From contig DNFL01000075.1 of NCBI GenBank assembly GCA_003486945.1, positions 1-9,030 on the forward strand: DNA of 9,030 nucleotides. The letters are read 5' to 3'. Below the pieces are notes generated by a model. That model saw only the letters and a program-made list of their open reading frames with translations. It was not told the origin of the DNA and searched no databases. Every line of letters starts with the position of its first letter. Position 1 is the first letter of the stretch. Position numbers and translations under genes: made by a program. This DNA is from Hyphomonas sp. Its GTDB lineage: Bacteria > Pseudomonadota > Alphaproteobacteria > Caulobacterales > Hyphomonadaceae. Below are positions 5,636-9,030 of this stretch, one piece after another.

Positions 5636-8600
5636 CCTTCGCCCCTTTGCGGCGGGTGCCAGCAAGGTCTGGACCATCGCTCCGGGAGCGGATTTTCTGG
5701 GGTCGCTCGCAAGCGTCCTGTCGAAAGAATTTGATCTCGCCAACAGGCCCGATGCGCTCGCCGATGCCATCATCTATGTACCCAACCGAAGGTCTGCGCG
5801 GGCGCTGACGCTTGCCTTGTTCGATACTCTGGGCGGCAAGGGCACGTTGTTGCCGCCGGATGTGCGGACTTTGGGCGATCTGGAATCGGAAGAGCCGCCG
5901 CCTGTCAGCGAAACGGCGCTGATGGATATTGCAACACCGTTGTCCCCGGCGAGCCGACTCGGCGTTCTGGCGAAACTCGTGTCGGCATTTTTCCGGAATG
6001 AGTATCGCCGCGTTCTTCCGCCTGCGTCTGCGCTGGCCGCAGCGCGCGAACTGTCGCGACTTCTGGAGCAGGCGACGTTTGCGGATGCGCCGGTGAACTG
6101 GTCGAAGCTGGACGCCATGTCAATCGAAACAGAACTCGCAGGACATCTTGAGACATCAACGCGGTTCCTGGCGATTGTAGCTGAGGCGTGGCCGGAATGG
6201 CTGACGGAGAACGGCGTTGCGGATCCATTTGCATACAGGCTGCAGGCGGCTGATGCGCTCGCGGAAAGCTGGCGCACGGCGCCGCCAACCGCACCCGTGA
6301 TCATAGCTGGCTCAACCGGCGCAACGCCGTCTGGGCGCACACTGATGAAAGCGGCCCTCGGTTTGCCCAACGGGCTCGTGGTGTTTCCGGGGCTCGACAC
6401 ATATCTTTCAGGCAAAGCCATTGCGGCGATCCTGAAATCGCCCAGCCATCCGCAGCATGCGTTGGTGAAGACAGTGCAAGCTCTCGGACTGGCGCCGGAT
6501 GCCGTGATGACCTGGCCGGAGGAGGCCGGCGGTCCTGAACGAAGCGCCCGCCGCAAGCTAGTTCATGAAGCGCTGGCGCCTGCGGACGATACGGCGGACT
6601 GGCGCGAGACACTTGCTGAGCTTGCTGGCAGCGCCGGCACTTCGCAGTCTGCGTTTGCGCGGGCGGCGCTTGAGGGCCTGTCAGTGGTCGAGCTTCCAAA
6701 TGAGGCTGCGGAGGCGGATGCGGCGGCGTTGTTGCTGCGGGATATTCTCAGGACTCCCAGTGCCAAGGGGGCCTTGATCACGCCGGATGCGGGGTTGGCG
6801 CGCCGAGTGGGGGCTTTGTTGAAACGGTGGGACATTCATGTGCCACCTTCGGCAGGGCAGCCTTTGTCGCGCACACCTGCAGGAAGCCTGATTTCTCTCT
6901 GTACGCGTTGGGCAGCTGACCCTGCTGATCCGGTCGCGCTGTCGGCGGTGCTGAAACATCCGTTCGTTTCGTTCCGCGACGCAGGCGATCTGCTAGACCA
7001 TCATTTCCTTCGCGGGCCGAGGCGGTGGAAGGACTTGCCGGGCCTCGCTGCGCTGATTGACGTGAAGCACAAGGAAGAGAGAAAGCCAGCCTACTCGCCA
7101 GATGATCAGGTGGCGGCTGCATCGGTTGTCAGGTCGCTGGCGGATCTTGTGAAACATCTGGGTGCAGACTTTTCGCAGGTTGAAACGGTAGGTGTCTCCG
7201 ACGGCGTGCGCCGGATTGCGGCGCTTGCGGAAGCGGTCAGCGAGACGCCGTTGCCCTGGGCCGGGGAAGATGGGGCGGGAGCCTCGAAGCTGTTGGAGCG
7301 GCTGGATGAGATGGGTCAGTTCCTTGATCCTGTGCACCCGGGCGATCTCGCCGATCTTGTCGGGACAGAATGCGCAAACCTGACGGTCAGCATGGGCGAG
7401 CCGGAGCATCCGCGCCTCAGCATCTGGGGGCCGCTGGAGGCGCGTCTTCAGTCTTCGGATCTTGTTGTGCTTGCGGGGCTTAACGAAGATGTGTGGCCGG
7501 AGAAGACGCCGCCGGATGCCTTCCTGCCGCGCCGATTCCGAGCGGAACTCGGGCTGATGGATCCGGATGAGCGGCTCGGCCTTTCGGCACATGATTTCGC
7601 GCAGCTTGCCTGCGCGCCGAGAGTTGTGATGTTGCATGCAGCGAGGCGTGAGGATTCGCCAGCGGTTGCCTCGCGCTGGGTGTGGCGGCTGAGAACGCTT
7701 GCGCAGGGCGCGTTACGAGAAGATGCAGCGGATGTCCTTTCCGGAGAGGCTGCGGTAGTGTCGAATTGGGTCAGGGCGCTGCATACTGAGCAGGCGCCTT
7801 TGCCGGCAGGATTGCAGGTAGAGCCTCGCCCGACGCGGCGGCCTGCCAGATGGCCCTACAAGCTTTCTGTGACGCGGGTCGACAGGCTGCAGCGCGATCC
7901 TTACGCCATATGGGCTGAAGATGTGCTCCGTCTGCGGACGTTGGACCCGATGAACGGGGCGATGCAGGCAAACCTACGCGGCACAGCAATCCACAAGGCG
8001 CTGGAACTGTTCGAGAAGACCGGCGCTGAAAAATCCGAAGCGAACTTGCTGGCGCTGCTCAAGGCGCAGCTGGAAGCCTCCGGCGCGGAGGAGACGGACT
8101 GGCTGAGCCGCGCGGCGATCTGGGAGAATGTCGCGAGCTGGTATCTCTACTGGCGCAGCGGACGGGATATTTCGGGCGGGCTAAAGCTTGAGGTGAACGG
8201 AAAACTTGAATACCTGATTGCTGGCGACAAGTTCACACTCTCTGCGCAGGCAGACAGAATCGAAACGTCGGCGACGGGCCAACTCACCATTGTGGACTTC
8301 AAGACCGGAGCATCGCCTTCCGACAAGGCGATCAGTACAGGCTTCGATCAGCAGATGCCCCTGCAGGCGCTGATCGCGCAGCGCGGAGGTTTCGAGCTGG
8401 TGCCGGGCGCGCCGGTCACAGCGTTGGAGTATGTCGAGTTCAAGGGCAAGCCGAAGGCGCGGAAGATCGGCAGCGGCCGAGTTCCGGATATGGACGTGCC
8501 AAGTCTCGTCACGCGTGCCGAGGAAGGTTTGCAGAAACTGATCAGCGCCTATCGCCGGCCAGGCGTGGTGTTTGCTTCCGCGCCGCGCGTGCAGTTCGTG

Positions 8601-8684
8601 AAGTATGATTTCGGCTTCAACCTGCTCGCTCGCCGCGCTGAATGGACGAGCGATACCTCTGACGGAGAGGGCGGCGATGAGTAA
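5625..8684 (+). CDS. addB: Double-strand break repair helicase-nuclease subunit AddB
   Basis: The 1019-aa protein is the alphaproteobacterial form of AddB, partner of AddA in the helicase-nuclease that resects DNA double-strand ends and loads RecA. The helicase-like N-terminus begins with WTIAPGADFLGSLA (16-29), where canonical AddB has a Walker A loop; here it is degenerate. YVPNRRSARALTLAL (51-65) and LVVLAGLNEDVWPEK (613-627) are further helicase-fold strands. The C-terminal RecB-type nuclease is intact: His790 (GTAIHKALE), Asp877 (QADRIE), Asp891 and Lys893 (VDFKTG), and Gln910/Gln914 (QMPLQAL). There are only three cysteines, none in the nuclease domain, so the Fe-S staple of Bacillus AddB is absent. 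The ATG overlaps the end of murU by 11 bases without a strong ribosome binding site, which suggests translational coupling. Confidence 0.93.
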   Translation: MAADLRPFAAGASKVWTIAPGADFLGSLASVLSKEFDLANRPDALADAIIYVPNRRSARALTLALFDTLGGKGTLLPPDVRTLGDLESEEPPPVSETALMDIATPLSPASRLGVLAKLVSAFFRNEYRRVLPPASALAAARELSRLLEQATFADAPVNWSKLDAMSIETELAGHLETSTRFLAIVAEAWPEWLTENGVADPFAYRLQAADALAESWRTAPPTAPVIIAGSTGATPSGRTLMKAALGLPNGLVVFPGLDTYLSGKAIAAILKSPSHPQHALVKTVQALGLAPDAVMTWPEEAGGPERSARRKLVHEALAPADDTADWRETLAELAGSAGTSQSAFARAALEGLSVVELPNEAAEADAAALLLRDILRTPSAKGALITPDAGLARRVGALLKRWDIHVPPSAGQPLSRTPAGSLISLCTRWAADPADPVALSAVLKHPFVSFRDAGDLLDHHFLRGPRRWKDLPGLAALIDVKHKEERKPAYSPDDQVAAASVVRSLADLVKHLGADFSQVETVGVSDGVRRIAALAEAVSETPLPWAGEDGAGASKLLERLDEMGQFLDPVHPGDLADLVGTECANLTVSMGEPEHPRLSIWGPLEARLQSSDLVVLAGLNEDVWPEKTPPDAFLPRRFRAELGLMDPDERLGLSAHDFAQLACAPRVVMLHAARREDSPAVASRWVWRLRTLAQGALREDAADVLSGEAAVVSNWVRALHTEQAPLPAGLQVEPRPTRRPARWPYKLSVTRVDRLQRDPYAIWAEDVLRLRTLDPMNGAMQANLRGTAIHKALELFEKTGAEKSEANLLALLKAQLEASGAEETDWLSRAAIWENVASWYLYWRSGRDISGGLKLEVNGKLEYLIAGDKFTLSAQADRIETSATGQLTIVDFKTGASPSDKAISTGFDQQMPLQALIAQRGGFELVPGAPVTALEYVEFKGKPKARKIGSGRVPDMDVPSLVTRAEEGLQKLISAYRRPGVVFASAPRVQFVKYDFGFNLLARRAEWTSDTSDGEGGDE

Positions 8685-9030
8685 CGCGGCGCACGATCTC
8701 GCCTATAAAGCCGCGACGCTCGCGCAGGCAACGGCGGCAGAGCCGACACAGTCTGCCTATGCGATGGCAAACGCCGGTAGCGGCAAGACGAAGGTGCTGA
8801 TCGACCGCGTTGCGCGCTTGCTGCTCCGGCGGCCGGATGGCCGGCCGGGCGCGAACCCGGATTCGATCCTCTGCATCACTTACACGCGCGCCGCAGCGAG
8901 CGAGATGTTGTCGCGTCTGTTCCGCACGCTCGGAGACTGGGCGGTGATGGAAGATGAAAAGCTAAGCCGGGAGCTGGCAACGCTCGAAGGCGGAAAGCCG
9001 GGAGACTATACTGCCGACCGCCTGAAAGCT
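8677..9030 (+). CDS. addA: Double-strand break repair helicase AddA, N-terminal fragment (3' end outside window)
   Basis: The first 118 residues of AddA, the UvrD/Rep-type (SF1A) 3'-5' helicase and nuclease partner of AddB, are present; the frame is open to the window edge. Walker A is AGSGKT (33-38), preceded by the Q-motif region with Gln25 (EPTQSAYAMANAG). Motif Ia follows as ILCITYTRAAASEM (64-77), then the RLFRTLGDW segment (80-88) typical of alphaproteobacterial AddA. The ATG at 8677 overlaps the addB stop by 8 bases and has GGAG at 8664-8667, 9 bases upstream, inside the last addB codons. The remaining helicase motifs and C-terminal nuclease lie outside the window. Confidence 0.95.
   Translation, partial: MSNAAHDLAYKAATLAQATAAEPTQSAYAMANAGSGKTKVLIDRVARLLLRRPDGRPGANPDSILCITYTRAAASEMLSRLFRTLGDWAVMEDEKLSRELATLEGGKPGDYTADRLKA

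Noticed and set aside
4976..5773. Open frame of 265 codons on the minus strand
   Set aside because: It is antisense to murU and the start of addB, is Arg/Pro/His-rich in the manner of a shadow frame, and shows no domain.
5774..6556. Open frame of 260 codons on the minus strand
   Set aside because: It is antisense to addB, with Ser/Ala/Arg-rich low-complexity character and no motif.
6993..7637. Open frame of 214 codons on the minus strand
   Set aside because: It is antisense to addB and has no recognisable domain; the sense frame has clear AddB motifs.

Overview
The window looks like ordinary core chromosome of a GC-rich alphaproteobacterium. The gene order and protein styles fit Caulobacterales, perhaps near Hyphomonadaceae, but that placement is inferred from protein character alone. 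There is no sign of mobile elements, phage genes, RNA genes, CRISPR arrays or foreign composition. Coding density is very high, and the only non-coding stretches over 100 bases are 1516-1645 and 3229-3376.

Left part (1-1515): the 3' end of atpD (F1-ATPase beta subunit) and the complete atpC (epsilon subunit) finish an ATP synthase operon on the + strand. A minus-strand acyl-CoA thioesterase-like gene meets atpC head-on with no gap, the two stop codons forming the palindrome TGATCA.

Middle part (1516-3376): a minus-strand two-gene electron-transfer operon encodes a BphA4/putidaredoxin-reductase-type FAD/NAD(P)H reductase followed by an adrenodoxin-type [2Fe-2S] ferredoxin. It ends in a clear intrinsic terminator. 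Its probable promoter is followed at once by a perfect 16-bp palindrome that looks like an operator. The oxygenase or other acceptor served by this pair is not in the window.

Right part (3377-9030): a tightly packed + strand operon, tsaE - amgK - murU - addB - addA, in which every gene overlaps the next (17, 4, 11 and 8 bases). It joins tRNA t6A synthesis (TsaE), the MurNAc recycling route to UDP-MurNAc (AmgK, MurU) and double-strand-break repair (AddAB helicase-nuclease). addA runs off the right edge.

I found no convincing new biological system. The points most worth a second look are the palindromic operator before the ferredoxin reductase, the five-gene overlapping operon that mixes unrelated core functions, and the AddB subunit, which lacks the Fe-S cysteines and Walker A loop known from Firmicute AddB.
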